NCBI RefSeq assembly: GCF_017963645.1 | Contig: NZ_JAGMWN010000004.1 | Span: 124,001-188,000, forward strand | DNA from: Marivibrio halodurans | Lineage (GTDB): Bacteria; Pseudomonadota; Alphaproteobacteria; UBA8366; Aestuariispiraceae | Reading direction: 5' to 3' | DNA: 64,000 nt | Shown: piece by piece, positions 26,303-35,279 of the stretch | Layout of the letters: every line of letters begins with the position of its first letter | How positions within the stretch are numbered: the first letter of the stretch is position 1 | The notes under the pieces: model-generated | Databases searched by the model: none | What the model saw: the letters and a program-made list of their open reading frames with translations, nothing else | What the model was told of the DNA's origin: nothing | Program-made: the position numbers and the translations under genes

Positions 26303-27079
26303 TCAGCCCGCCGCCGGATCGAACCGTTCCGCCGCCGCGCCGAGGTCTTGGACGAGTTTCTCGACCGCCCGGGCCGCATCCTCCACCGCCGCGCTATCGA
26401 CGCCGCGCACGACGATCGAGAGCCGGAACCCGCCGCTGCCATATTTCGGATAGCTGCCGATATCGACCGCCGGATGATCGGCCGCGACATGACGCAACCC
26501 CTCCGCCGCCGTGCCCTCCGGCAGGTCGCAGCGGATAGTGACGCTCTCTACCCGGGCGCCCCCCTTGAGGGTGGGCAGGACGCCGTCCAGCATCGCCGCC
26601 ATGATGCGCGGCACGCCGGCCATGACGAAGACGTTCTCCAACCGGAAGCCCGGCGCGACGGAAACCGGATTGTCGATCAGGCTGGCGCCGTCGGGAATGC
26701 GCGCCATGCGCAGGCGGGCCTCGTTCAACTCATGCTCGCTGGTGGCATAGTGCGCCTCCAGCCGCGCGCGCGCCTCCGGATGGATATCGATCGCCCGCCC
26801 GAAGGCGGCCGCCACGCAATCCGCCGTGATGTCGTCATGGGTCGGCCCGATCCCGCCCGTGGTGAAGAGGTAATCGACCCGGGCGGAAAGCGCGCGCACC
26901 GTATCGGTGATCACATCCGCCTTATCCGGGATCACGCGGGCCTCGACCAGCGATATCCCGATCGCGCCCAGCCGTTCGGCCAGATGCTTCAGATTGGTGT
27001 CCTGGGTCCGGCCCGAGAGGATTTCGTTGCCGACGATGATGAGCGCGGCCGTGACCGCCTTCGGTGAGCTGTCCTGCAT
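26303..27079 (-). CDS. Molybdopterin-binding (CinA N-terminal type) protein
   Basis: The 258-aa protein consists of the MoCF-biosynthesis fold found at the start of CinA: ALIIVGNEILSGRTQDTN (12-29), VIPDKADVI and FTTGGIGPTHDDITADCVA near residue 92. The C-terminal nicotinamide-nucleotide deamidase domain of full CinA is absent, so this is the short form often annotated as competence/damage-inducible protein A. Such proteins hydrolyse ADP-ribose or act on pyridine-nucleotide damage products in some species. The start at 27079 is the natural ATG. It is divergent from the AEC transporter gene. Confidence 0.85.
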   Translation of the reverse strand: MQDSSPKAVTAALIIVGNEILSGRTQDTNLKHLAERLGAIGISLVEARVIPDKADVITDTVRALSARVDYLFTTGGIGPTHDDITADCVAAAFGRAIDIHPEARARLEAHYATSEHELNEARLRMARIPDGASLIDNPVSVAPGFRLENVFVMAGVPRIMAAMLDGVLPTLKGGARVESVTIRCDLPEGTAAEGLRHVAADHPAVDIGSYPKYGSGGFRLSIVVRGVDSAAVEDAARAVEKLVQDLGAAAERFDPAAG

Positions 27080-27183
27080 GATGGGGAAAGGATAGCGCGC
27101 CGCGCGGATGGGGAAAGCCCCATCCTGTGCATCACGTGCCTACCCCCTTGTGGCCGGATCGCCGGCCGGCCATAAGGGGTGTC

Positions 27184-28140
27184 ATGAGTGCGATACTCGC
27201 GATCCTCGGCACCACGCTGCCCTTCTTCGCCGTCATCGGCTGCGGCGCGGTCGCCGTTTGGCGGGGGCTGATGGACGAGCCCGCGGCGCGCGGCGTTCAC
27301 GTCTTCGTCTTCTATTTCGCCCTGCCCTGCCTGATCTTCCGCGCCTTCGCGACCCGCGATCTGGCGGAAATCCAGCGCTTCGACTTTCTGATCGCCTATG
27401 GCCTGCCGAGCCTGGCCGTCTATGGCGCGGCGTTCCTGGTGGGGCTGCTGCTGTTCCGGTTGCGCCTTGGCGAGGCGGCGTTGCACGGCCAAGCCGCCGC
27501 CGTCAGCAATGCGGGCTTCCTTGGCATTCCGCTGATCGCCGGCGTGATGGGGCCGGAGGCGGCCCTGCCGGTCGTGATCGCGGTGTTCTGGGACCTGGTG
27601 GTGACGATCACCATCTCGATCCTGCTGCTGGAAATCGGGGAGGCGCGCCGCCAGGGCGGGGGGCGGTCCATCGCGCGAACCACCCTCGGCGCGCTTGCCG
27701 GCACGGCGCGCAACCCCTTCATCCTGTCGATCGCCGCCGGCGTGCTTTGGTCCGCGACCGGCTGGTCGCTGCCCGGACCGGCGGACCTGTTGACCCGCCT
27801 TCTGGCGGACGCGGCGGGGCCGGCGGCCCTCTTCGCGCTGGGCGCCAGTCTCTATGGCCGTCCCATATCCAAGGGGCTGGCGGAGGTCGGTTCGATGAGC
27901 CTCTTCAAGCTTGCGATCCATCCCGTCGCGGTCGCCATCGGTTTCCGCCTGATGGATATCGACCCCTTCTGGGCGGTGGCGGGAATCCTGACGGCGGCCC
28001 TGCCGATCGCGGCCAATGTCTTCATCGTCGGCGGACGCTACGGCCAGTATGTCGCGCGCGGCTCGACGGCCATCCTGGTTTCCACCGTGATCGCCGTGGG
28101 CAGCGTTCCGGCGGCAATCGCCATCGTCTGGACGGGATGA
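27184..28140 (+). CDS. AEC-family permease (auxin efflux carrier type)
   Basis: The 318-aa inner-membrane protein has about ten hydrophobic segments in two halves, with the early FFAVIGCGAVAVWRGLMDE and FYFALPCLIFRAFA that define AEC carriers, and the mid-protein AAVSNAGFLGIPLI crossover region. Members export organic anions such as malate or auxin-like compounds. The substrate cannot be predicted. I chose ATG 27184 rather than one 57 bases upstream because the conserved N-terminus begins there. Its TGA overlaps the ATG of the acetyltransferase gene. Confidence 0.88.
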   Translation: MSAILAILGTTLPFFAVIGCGAVAVWRGLMDEPAARGVHVFVFYFALPCLIFRAFATRDLAEIQRFDFLIAYGLPSLAVYGAAFLVGLLLFRLRLGEAALHGQAAAVSNAGFLGIPLIAGVMGPEAALPVVIAVFWDLVVTITISILLLEIGEARRQGGGRSIARTTLGALAGTARNPFILSIAAGVLWSATGWSLPGPADLLTRLLADAAGPAALFALGASLYGRPISKGLAEVGSMSLFKLAIHPVAVAIGFRLMDIDPFWAVAGILTAALPIAANVFIVGGRYGQYVARGSTAILVSTVIAVGSVPAAIAIVWTG

Positions 28141-28592
28141 TACCGCCGATCCGCCCGATGACGGCGGACGATGTCCCGGCGGCATTCGCCGTCCGCCTCT
28201 CCACCGTCGAGAATGCCGTGACCCGCGCGGATCTGGCGGAAACCTACGGCGTCACCGAACCCGCCATGGCGAACGCATTGGCGAGCGGCGCCGTCGCGGG
28301 CTGGGTCGCGGAGGTCGGCGGGGCGGTGGTCGGCTTCGCCATGGGCAGCCGCGCGCACGGCGAAGTCCTGGTCGTCGCCGTCCGCCCCGAGCACGAGGGG
28401 CATGGCCATGGCGGGCGCCTGCTGGCCGCCGTGGTCGATTGGCTGCGCGCCATCGGACACGAATGTCCCTGGCTCAAGGCCAATCCCGATCCGGATATTC
28501 GTGCCACCGGCTTCTACCGCCGGTTCGGCTGGCGACGCACGGGCCGCATCGCCGGGGAAGACGAAATCCTGGTTCTTCCCCTTCGGGAGTGA
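28137..28592 (+). CDS. GNAT-family N-acetyltransferase
   Basis: The 151-aa protein begins IRPMTADDVPAAFAVR, the usual GNAT start, and carries the acetyl-CoA pyrophosphate loop VRPEHEGHGHGGRLL near residues 82-96, then the C-terminal FYRRFGWRRTG motif that shapes the substrate pocket. It should acetylate a small amine or a protein N-terminus. It overlaps the transporter gene by four bases (ATGA), so the two are translationally coupled and may act on the same compound. Confidence 0.88.
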   Translation: MIPPIRPMTADDVPAAFAVRLSTVENAVTRADLAETYGVTEPAMANALASGAVAGWVAEVGGAVVGFAMGSRAHGEVLVVAVRPEHEGHGHGGRLLAAVVDWLRAIGHECPWLKANPDPDIRATGFYRRFGWRRTGRIAGEDEILVLPLRE

Positions 28593-28717
28593 TCCCCGCC
28601 CGAGAGTCGGGCCCGAATGGTATGAAAGATGCGCGCTGCCCGCACCCTATGCTATCGTTCGTTTCATGGTCGGACTCAATCCTGCGGATCGCTCCGCTAC
28701 CTGGAAGGCGTCACCCC

Positions 28718-29257
28718 GTGCCTGATCTGCGCGGCAGGCTGCAGGATCAGGCGGCACGGCTCTACGGCTATGCCATGGCGCTGACGCGCAATCCGGAGGA
28801 TGCCGAGGATCTGGTCCAGGAAACCTTCATCAAGGCGATGACCGCCGACCGCCATCCGGCGGATGCGGCGGCGTTCCGCGCCTGGCTGTTCCGTATCCTG
28901 CGCAATCTGTTCCTGGATCAACGCCGCTGGGCCGCGCGGGCGGAAGCCTATCGGCAGGCCGTCCGCGACGCGGCTTCTGACGGGGAGCTATCCGACACGA
29001 CGCATCCCGGCCGCAAGGACGCGGCCGCGATCACGATCCTGACCGTCCGCTTCGGGCTGATGAAGCTGGCGCCGCATCAGCGCGAGATCCTGGCGCTGAT
29101 CGATGTCGCCGGATTCAGCTACGCGGAAGCGTCGGACCTTCTTGACGTGCCCATCGGAACCGTTATGAGCAGGATCAGCCGGGCACGCGCCCATCTGATC
29201 GCGGCGATCGACGACAGCAACATCGTGCCCCTTCCCACGCGGTCCGGGCGAAGCTGA
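28718..29257 (+). CDS. ECF-family RNA polymerase sigma factor
   Basis: The 179-aa protein has sigma region 2 (YAMALTRNPEDAEDLVQETF, with FRAWLFRILRNLFLDQRR in 2.3-2.4) and region 4 (LAPHQREILALIDVAGFSYA, then LDVPIGTVMSRISRARAHL). It lacks regions 1 and 3, as ECF factors do. The GTG at 28718 follows GGAAGG at a good distance, and the conserved sequence begins right after it. The next gene encodes a single-span anti-sigma factor, and a sulfite dehydrogenase operon with an ECF-like promoter comes next, suggesting this sigma controls it. The type is close to general ECF factors, but no NepR or PhyR gene is nearby. Confidence 0.92.
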   Translation: MPDLRGRLQDQAARLYGYAMALTRNPEDAEDLVQETFIKAMTADRHPADAAAFRAWLFRILRNLFLDQRRWAARAEAYRQAVRDAASDGELSDTTHPGRKDAAAITILTVRFGLMKLAPHQREILALIDVAGFSYAEASDLLDVPIGTVMSRISRARAHLIAAIDDSNIVPLPTRSGRS

Positions 29258-29298
29258 CCCGAAGCCCACGCGAAACCCCGAAGCGAGAGAGCGCCCCC

Positions 29299-30150
29299 TT
29301 GACCCGCGACGACCGCGACACCCAGGAGACCGAACGCTGGCGGCGACTTTGCGCCTTCGTCGACGGGGAATTGCAGGGCCGGGAGGCCGCCGATCTGGCG
29401 CGATCGATCGCGGAGAATCCGGCCGATGCACGCGACGCCGCCATGCTGGGCGCCGTGAAGGGATCGGTCGCGGAGGCCCTGACGCCGATGGACGACCGCA
29501 TCCCGCGCGTACCGCCGACCCCCGGCGCGCGGAGCGGCCATCCACGCATCTCCCTCGTCCGCCGGATGCTGGCCGCGTCGATCCTGCTTCTCCTGGTGGC
29601 CGGATCGGGCTGGATCGCTGTCCAGAATGATGGCGCCCCACCGACCGACGCCGCCCAAATGCCCCCCTGGATCGAGACCGCCTTGGCCCAGCATGCGGTC
29701 CTATCCCGGGAGGCGGAGGCAGCCCCACCGCCAGCCACCCGGGGCACCCCGATCGCCACGGACGGCTTCTCCCCCTTCATCCCACGCCTGGATGCCGGGC
29801 AACTGCATATCGTCCGTCGCATGTCCTTCGCCGGTCCCTCCGGCCATCAGGGCGTGGCGGTGCATTATCGCGGCAACCGGGGGTGCAAGCTGACGCTCGC
29901 GGCGCTGGACGACGGGGCGGGCAATCTTGGCGAGGCGTTGGAGCGTCGGGAGTTCGCCGATACGACCCTCCTGGCCTGGCGGGTCGGGCGGGTGCGCTAC
30001 ATGCTGATGGCCAGCGGGATGGAGCCCGCCCGGCTCTCGGTCATCGCGCGGGCCGTGCACGACGCCAGCCAGCGCCATCGCGAGATCGACGGCGCCGACC
30101 GCGAGCGGATCGCCGACGCGCGCCGCCGAAGCCAACCCTGCCGGGCCTGA
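29299..30150 (+). CDS. Anti-sigma factor (single-pass membrane)
   Basis: The 283-aa protein starts at TTG 29299 after a GAGAGAG ribosome site. Residues 1-50 form a helical anti-sigma-type head (RWRRLCAFVDGELQGREAAD), though without the zinc-binding His-Cys set. One membrane span lies near 93-112 (LAASILLLLVAGSGWIAV), and a periplasmic domain of about 170 residues follows. The RCxx-type Cys (GNRGCKLTLAAL) in the outer domain might sense redox change. It should hold the upstream ECF sigma at the membrane until a periplasmic signal arrives. Coupling is close (41 bases). Confidence 0.82.
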   Translation: MTRDDRDTQETERWRRLCAFVDGELQGREAADLARSIAENPADARDAAMLGAVKGSVAEALTPMDDRIPRVPPTPGARSGHPRISLVRRMLAASILLLLVAGSGWIAVQNDGAPPTDAAQMPPWIETALAQHAVLSREAEAAPPPATRGTPIATDGFSPFIPRLDAGQLHIVRRMSFAGPSGHQGVAVHYRGNRGCKLTLAALDDGAGNLGEALERREFADTTLLAWRVGRVRYMLMASGMEPARLSVIARAVHDASQRHREIDGADRERIADARRRSQPCRA

Positions 30151-30203
30151 CGCCCTCGAATAAGCTTTTCGACCACCGGAATCGATTTTCTCGACATCGC
30201 CGG

Positions 30204-30229
30204 GGAATAAACCGGCGCTTCCGATCGTT
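30204..30229 (+). promoter_or_regulatory. Candidate ECF-type promoter of the sulfite dehydrogenase operon
   Basis: GGAAT - 17 bases - CGTT matches the GGAAC-N16/17-CGTT pattern of EcfG-type promoters with one change in the -35 element. It lies 75 bases before the sorA ATG, and no other such pair is seen in the gap. The -35 element is enclosed by a perfect six-base inverted repeat (CGCCGG...CCGGCG, about 30199-30218). Confidence 0.5.
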
Positions 30230-30304
30230 TCTTCTCCATAAGCGGCGAGAAAGCCGCCCCGTCGGCGCGCCGCGCCGACGCGAACCCGATGAGGGAGGAA
30301 AGCG

Positions 30305-31621
30305 ATGACGGACCATGATACCGGCCGGGACGATCCGGCCGTCCCGACCCTGTACGATATGTATCGCGACGACCCGGAAGGCGCGGACAAGCGTCTTTTC
30401 GGACGCATTCCGAATGCCGACCGCCGGGGTTTCCTGCGTGGCGCCGGCCTCGCCACCATGACGGCGATGGTGGGCATGGCGATCCCCTATCACCGCACCA
30501 TGCCGTCCGGCTTCATCCCGATGGCGCTGGCCGAAAGCGAAGGCGCGATCGAGGGCAAGGACGGTCTCTCCGTCCTCAACGACCGGCCGATGAACGCCGA
30601 GACGCCGCCGCATCTGCTGGATGACGCGGTAACGCCGACCAGCCGCCACTTCATCCGCAACAACGGCATCCCGCCGGAGGATGTCGACCCCGATAGCTGG
30701 ACGCTGACGATCGACGGCCTGGTGGACGAGCCGATGACCCTCAGCATCGCCGACCTGAAGGAGCGATTCGAGGTCGTGGAGGAAAACCTGACCATCGAAT
30801 GCGGCGGCAACGGCCGGGCTTTCTTCGACCCGCCCGCATCCGGCAACCAGTGGACCTACGGCGCCGTGGCCTGCTCGCGCTGGACCGGGGTGCGGCTGGC
30901 CGACGTGCTGAAGGCCGCGGGCGTGAAGGACTCCGTCGTCTATACCGCGCATTACGGGGCGGATTGGCACCTCTCCGGCGACCCGGACAAGCTGCCGATC
31001 TCGCGCGGGGTGCCGATCGAGAAGGCGATGAACCCGCATAACCTGATCGCCTTCGCCCAGAACGGCGAGCCGATCCATCCGATGAACGGCGCGCCGCTGC
31101 GCCTCGTCGTGCCGGGATGGCCGGGCTCCTGCTCGCAGAAATGGCTGACCCGCATCCAACTGCGCGATCAGGTTCATGACGGGCCGAAGATGACGGGCAC
31201 CTCCTATCGCGTTCCCAACCGCCCCGTAGCCCCGGGCGAGGATGTCCCGAAGGAGGATTTCGTCATCATCGAGGCGATGCCGGTCAAATCCCTGATCACC
31301 GCGCCCGCTACCGGCGGAGAGACCGCCGAACGCACGATCGAGGTTCGCGGCCATGCCTGGGCGGGGGACGATTCGATCACCAAGGTGGAGGTCTCCAACG
31401 ACTTCGGCGCGACATGGCGGGAAGCCAGCCTGGACGCCCCGGAGAACCCCTATGCCTGGCAGCAATGGCGGGCGGAGGCCTCCTTCCCCCAGGCCGGCTA
31501 TTACGAGGTCTGGGCCCGGGCGACATCGGACAAGGGAATCTCGCAGCCCCATGCCATCGCCTGGAATCCAAAGGGGTATCTCAACAATTCGATGCACCGA
31601 ATCTCGGTCCGCGTCGTGTGA
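30305..31621 (+). CDS. sorA: Molybdenum-dependent sulfite dehydrogenase, Tat-exported (SorA/SoxC-like)
   Basis: The 438-aa enzyme oxidises sulfite to sulfate in the periplasm. Residues 39-46 carry a twin-arginine motif (DRRGFLRG) followed by a hydrophobic stretch, so it is exported folded. The cofactor-binding oxidoreductase domain holds the molybdenum ligand Cys166 in TIECGGNGR, then YGAVACSRWTG and the LRLVVPGWPG segment. The C-terminal Mo-co dimerisation domain (about 315-438) contains IEVRGHAWAGDD and VEVSNDFGATW. The cytochrome c gene follows 75 bases later and would accept its electrons. Upstream lie an ECF sigma, an anti-sigma and a candidate ECF promoter. SoxC is the nearest alternative, but no sox cluster is present. 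Confidence 0.88.
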   Translation: MTDHDTGRDDPAVPTLYDMYRDDPEGADKRLFGRIPNADRRGFLRGAGLATMTAMVGMAIPYHRTMPSGFIPMALAESEGAIEGKDGLSVLNDRPMNAETPPHLLDDAVTPTSRHFIRNNGIPPEDVDPDSWTLTIDGLVDEPMTLSIADLKERFEVVEENLTIECGGNGRAFFDPPASGNQWTYGAVACSRWTGVRLADVLKAAGVKDSVVYTAHYGADWHLSGDPDKLPISRGVPIEKAMNPHNLIAFAQNGEPIHPMNGAPLRLVVPGWPGSCSQKWLTRIQLRDQVHDGPKMTGTSYRVPNRPVAPGEDVPKEDFVIIEAMPVKSLITAPATGGETAERTIEVRGHAWAGDDSITKVEVSNDFGATWREASLDAPENPYAWQQWRAEASFPQAGYYEVWARATSDKGISQPHAIAWNPKGYLNNSMHRISVRVV

Positions 31622-31695
31622 GGACCCCTGCGTGCGGGCGAGCCTCCCCACCGGCTCGCCCGCACCTTTTCACGAGGACGAGGGAGTACTCGGTA

Positions 31696-31992
31696 ATGAA
31701 ATCATTGGTTGCCGCGGGCGCGATCTGTCTCGCGATGGCGGCCTGCGCGTCGGCGCTCGCCCAGGACGACGAGTACGAGGGATTGCCGCCCGGCGAAGGG
31801 CGGGATCTCGTCTATGGCTATTGTGGCGCCTGCCATTCCAATAAGCTGGTCGCCCAACAGGGGCTGAGCCGCGAGCGTTGGGACGATCTGCTGGTCTGGA
31901 TGGTGGAGGAGCAGGGGATGTACCCATTGGAAGAGGCGGATCGCGAGGTGGTCCTCGACTATCTCGCCACGCAACTCGGCCCCGATCGTTGA
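31696..31992 (+). CDS. sorB: Small c-type cytochrome, electron acceptor of the sulfite dehydrogenase
   Basis: The 98-aa protein has a signal peptide (residues 1-23, ending ALAQ) and one haem-attachment motif CGACH at 43-47. A methionine in EEQGMYPL (near 75) is a likely axial ligand. It matches the SorB / SoxD-like single-haem cytochromes that take electrons from sulfite oxidation. The gene ends just before a convergent peptidase gene at 32029. GGAG-type ribosome signal is weak here (GGTA before the ATG). Confidence 0.85.
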   Translation: MKSLVAAGAICLAMAACASALAQDDEYEGLPPGEGRDLVYGYCGACHSNKLVAQQGLSRERWDDLLVWMVEEQGMYPLEEADREVVLDYLATQLGPDR

Positions 31993-32028
31993 GCCCGACG
32001 TCGAGAAAACGGGCGCTTGCAGGCGCCG

Positions 32029-33969
32029 TCAGCCAAGATTCTCGATCTCCACCGGGTCGATCGCGTCCGCCGGCTCGAAGCCGAAGAGCTGGGCATAGAA
32101 GCTGAGTTCCGCCTCGAAGGCCCGTTTGATGCTGTCCGCCCGGCGAAAGCCGTGGCCTTCCCCCTCGAACAGGATATAGGCGACCGGCAGCCCCTTCTCG
32201 CGCAGCACCGCCACCATCGCCTCCGCCTGATTGGGCGGCACGACCTTGTCGTCCTCCCCCTGCAGGAAGATGACCGGGCAGTTCAGCCCCTCGATATGAT
32301 GGATCGGGGAGCGCGCGCGGTATAGGTCCGCCTTCTCCGGCCACGGCCCGACGAGGGTATCGAGATAGCGGCTCTCGAACTTGTGCGTATCGCGGGCGAG
32401 CGTTTCCAGGTCCCCGATCCCGTAACTCGACCGCCCGGCGCGGAAAACATCGCGGAAGGTAAGCGCGGCGAGCGTCGTATAGCCGCCCGCGCTCCCCCCG
32501 ACCGCGACGAGACGGTCGGGATCGACCAGCCCCTCTTCCGCCAGATGGAGGGCCCCGGCCGTGCAATCCTCCACATCGACCTGCCCCCAGGCACCGTTGA
32601 GGCGCCGGCGATAGGCCCGGCCGAAGCCGGTGGAGCCGCCGTAATTCACGTCCAGAACGGCGAATCCGCGGCTGGTCCAGAACTGGACCTTTAGGGCGAA
32701 GGAGGCCGTGGTCTGCCCCGTCGGTCCGCCATGGCTCATCACGATCAGCGGCGGCTTCTCCTCCTCCGGCCCTTGGAAATCGCTGTTGGCGGGCGGATAG
32801 AAATAGCCGTGGGCACGCGCCGCCGTCCCGTCCGGCAGGGTGGTCGGGAAATCGACCTTGCGCGCGATGGAGACCGCATCCTCAGGCAGTTTCAAATCCG
32901 AAGCTTGGCGCAGCACCGTCTCCCGCCCCCCGGCGAGGTCGAGCAGGACCGCCGCCCCCGGCGCCCCTCTCCGACCCGCCATGAAGACCGCGCGGTTCCC
33001 ATCGCAGCGCACACCGTCGAAGACACACCACCCGCCCGATAGCGAAAGGGGATTCAGCTTGCGCGCATCGAGGTCGAACAGGGCCAGTTGCCACTCCCCC
33101 TCGACCGCGAAGGCGGTCAGCACGGTCGTCGCGTCGACGAAGCCATAGGTACGCATGCCGAACTGCCAATGCGGCAGGCCGAAATCGGCGGCGACCTTGA
33201 AATGCTCCGGCCGCTCGCCGTCGCGATAGAGGTTCCAGTAGCCGCTTTCGTCCGAGACATAGTGCAACCGGCCGTCCGGCGCGTAGGCCGGCTGGAAGAT
33301 CGCGATATCGCGCGCGCCCGCGACATGGCGTGTGGACACGACGCGCCCATCCGAATCCAGCACCGCCTCATGGCAGTCGGTGCCGTCCCAAGGCATGTTG
33401 GGGTGGCGCCATTCGATCCAGGCAAGGCGGTCGCCCTCCGGCGACAGGGTGGGCATGGCGTAGAAATCCGCCCCCTCGGCCAGCGTCTCCACCGTGCCGT
33501 CGAAACCGATCGCGACCAGACGATTCTCCGGCTCCTGTCCCTCGCGCGGGATTTCCGCGACCGCGATCAACCGTTCCCGCCGCGCGTCGACTTGCAGATC
33601 GGCATAGGCCGTGCCGTCCGCACGCGTCACCGGATGGATGGCGCCCCCTTCCCCTTCGGCGCGATAGAGGCGCTGATCGCGCGCATCGACGAACCACGCC
33701 CCCCCCAAGCCGACCGCAATCGCGCCGCCGCCATATTCATGCACCTTGGTGCGGACATTGTAGGGGGCGGGCGTCAGATCGCGTGCCTGTCCGTCCGGCC
33801 CGCGACGCACCAGGACGGTGCGGCCCATCTCCCAAGGCCGCTGTTCCGTCCAATAGACGCAGTCCCCGTCCGGCAGGATCTGGCCCAACCCGACCGATCC
33901 CCGGGTCATCAGGTCGGTCGTGATCGGCGAGGCCCAACTGCCGAAGGGCGCGGTCTTCTGCGATGCCAT
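32029..33969 (-). CDS. Prolyl oligopeptidase family S9 peptidase
   Basis: The 646-aa serine peptidase has an N-terminal beta-propeller (about 1-390) with repeated blades such as [15 protein letters not shown] and a C-terminal alpha/beta-hydrolase domain. The catalytic Ser lies in [15 protein letters not shown] near residue 490, the Asp in [13 protein letters not shown] near 570, and the His in GEGHGFR near 606. It should cleave small peptides, probably dipeptidyl- or acylaminoacyl-type. No signal peptide is visible, so it is cytoplasmic. I chose the ATG at 33969; an in-frame GTG at 33984 is possible. Confidence 0.9.
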   Translation of the reverse strand: MASQKTAPFGSWASPITTDLMTRGSVGLGQILPDGDCVYWTEQRPWEMGRTVLVRRGPDGQARDLTPAPYNVRTKVHEYGGGAIAVGLGGAWFVDARDQRLYRAEGEGGAIHPVTRADGTAYADLQVDARRERLIAVAEIPREGQEPENRLVAIGFDGTVETLAEGADFYAMPTLSPEGDRLAWIEWRHPNMPWDGTDCHEAVLDSDGRVVSTRHVAGARDIAIFQPAYAPDGRLHYVSDESGYWNLYRDGERPEHFKVAADFGLPHWQFGMRTYGFVDATTVLTAFAVEGEWQLALFDLDARKLNPLSLSGGWCVFDGVRCDGNRAVFMAGRRGAPGAAVLLDLAGGRETVLRQASDLKLPEDAVSIARKVDFPTTLPDGTAARAHGYFYPPANSDFQGPEEEKPPLIVMSHGGPTGQTTASFALKVQFWTSRGFAVLDVNYGGSTGFGRAYRRRLNGAWGQVDVEDCTAGALHLAEEGLVDPDRLVAVGGSAGGYTTLAALTFRDVFRAGRSSYGIGDLETLARDTHKFESRYLDTLVGPWPEKADLYRARSPIHHIEGLNCPVIFLQGEDDKVVPPNQAEAMVAVLREKGLPVAYILFEGEGHGFRRADSIKRAFEAELSFYAQLFGFEPADAIDPVEIENLG

Positions 33970-34190
33970 GCTCGACGCTTTCACTCGTTGATGGGAGGCT
34001 GCGACCCAGGCAGCGTACCCACGCCGACGGGCCGGGGAAAGGGGCCGCCGACCGTCCCAAGCGCGCGGCCCCTACCCACGCCGTCCCGACGCCCGCTTGC
34101 CCAAAACGGGTGCCGGGTTATACTCCCGCCCGCGCCACGCGCCGGGCCGGATCGGTGGAACGGGGCGGTCGACAGGGGGACGAGAGCCGA

Positions 34191-34640
34191 ATGGCCGAGG
34201 CGACGATCCTGGTCCTGAACGGGCCCAATCTGAACATGCTGGGCAAGCGCGAGCCGGCGATCTACGGCGCGACGACGCTCGCCGACATCGAAGGGATGTG
34301 CCGCGCGGAAGCGGCGACACGCGGCGTCGCGATCGATTTCCGGCAATCGAACCACGAGGGCGACCTCGTCACCTGGAGCCAGGAGGCGCGGGAGACGCAC
34401 GCCGGGATCATCGTCAATGCCGGCGCGTTGACCCACACGTCGGTCGCGCTGCGCGATGCGCTGCTGTCCTCGGAACTGCCGGTCGTCGAGGTGCATTTGT
34501 CGAATATCCATGCGCGCGAGACGTTCCGGCATCATAGCTATATCGCGCCGATCGCGGTCGGTATGATCTGCGGCCTGGGCGCCAAGGGATATGTCCTCGC
34601 GATCGAGGCGATGGCGGATATCGTCCGCCCGACGCCATGA
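34191..34640 (+). CDS. aroQ: 3-dehydroquinate dehydratase, type II
   Basis: The 149-aa enzyme removes water from 3-dehydroquinate in the shikimate pathway. The catalytic Arg/Tyr region [21 protein letters not shown], the [12 protein letters not shown] motif, the [16 protein letters not shown] motif and [18 protein letters not shown] with the catalytic His are all present. It forms a dodecamer in the cytoplasm. It stands at the head of the aroQ-accB-accC order found widely in alphaproteobacteria. A GC-rich hairpin lies between aroQ and accB, so read-through is likely but attenuated. Confidence 0.96.
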   Translation: MAEATILVLNGPNLNMLGKREPAIYGATTLADIEGMCRAEAATRGVAIDFRQSNHEGDLVTWSQEARETHAGIIVNAGALTHTSVALRDALLSSELPVVEVHLSNIHARETFRHHSYIAPIAVGMICGLGAKGYVLAIEAMADIVRPTP

Positions 34641-34764
34641 AAGCGGAGCGTTAGGTGCGACTAGGGGGTTGAGCCCCCCCGGACGAGGGGGCTACATGAA
34701 GCGGGTTGTCCGTGCTCCGATATAGGGCACGGGCGGCAAGTGGGGTTCACTTCAAGGGGCGATC

Positions 34765-35217
34765 ATGCCGAAACTGACCGTCGATGCCGACCTTATCGGG
34801 AAGCTGGCCGACTTGATGGAGGAAAAGGCGCTGACCGAGCTCGAACTCGCCGAGGGCGATCACAAGCTCAAGCTATCGCGCCAACAGGCGGGACTGGCCG
34901 CGCCGATGCCCATGGTGGCACCGGCCGCGGGTCCGATCCCCGGTGGCGGGGACACCGGGGGCGGCGCGGACAAGGCCGCGCATCCGGGCGCCGTGCCCTC
35001 GCCCATGGTGGGGACCGCCTATCTCGCGCCGCAACCGGGCGCGGACAACTTCGTCACGCCGGGCGATATGGTGAAGGAGGGACAGACCCTGCTCATCATC
35101 GAGGCCATGAAGGTCATGAACCCGATCCCCGCGCCGAAGGGCGGCAAGGTCAAGGAAGTCCTTGTCACCGACGGCCAACCGGTCGAGTTCGGCGAGCCCT
35201 TGGTGATCCTGGAATAG
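34765..35217 (+). CDS. accB: Biotin carboxyl carrier protein of acetyl-CoA carboxylase
   Basis: The 150-aa subunit carries the biotin on Lys116 in IIEAMKVMNPIPAPK. The first 40 residues bind partners, a glycine/proline-rich linker spans about 45-80, and the C-terminal biotinyl domain follows (SPMVGTAYLAPQPGADNFVT). The carboxylated biotin swings from AccC to the carboxyltransferase. accC starts 62 bases downstream on the same strand. The start at 34765 gives the conserved DADLIGKLADLMEE. Confidence 0.96.
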   Translation: MPKLTVDADLIGKLADLMEEKALTELELAEGDHKLKLSRQQAGLAAPMPMVAPAAGPIPGGGDTGGGADKAAHPGAVPSPMVGTAYLAPQPGADNFVTPGDMVKEGQTLLIIEAMKVMNPIPAPKGGKVKEVLVTDGQPVEFGEPLVILE

Positions 35218-35279
35218 TCGTGTCGCGCGCGCGGACGGCGGCGCCGATCCGCCACCGCGCGCCCGGGGGGAGAGCCCTT

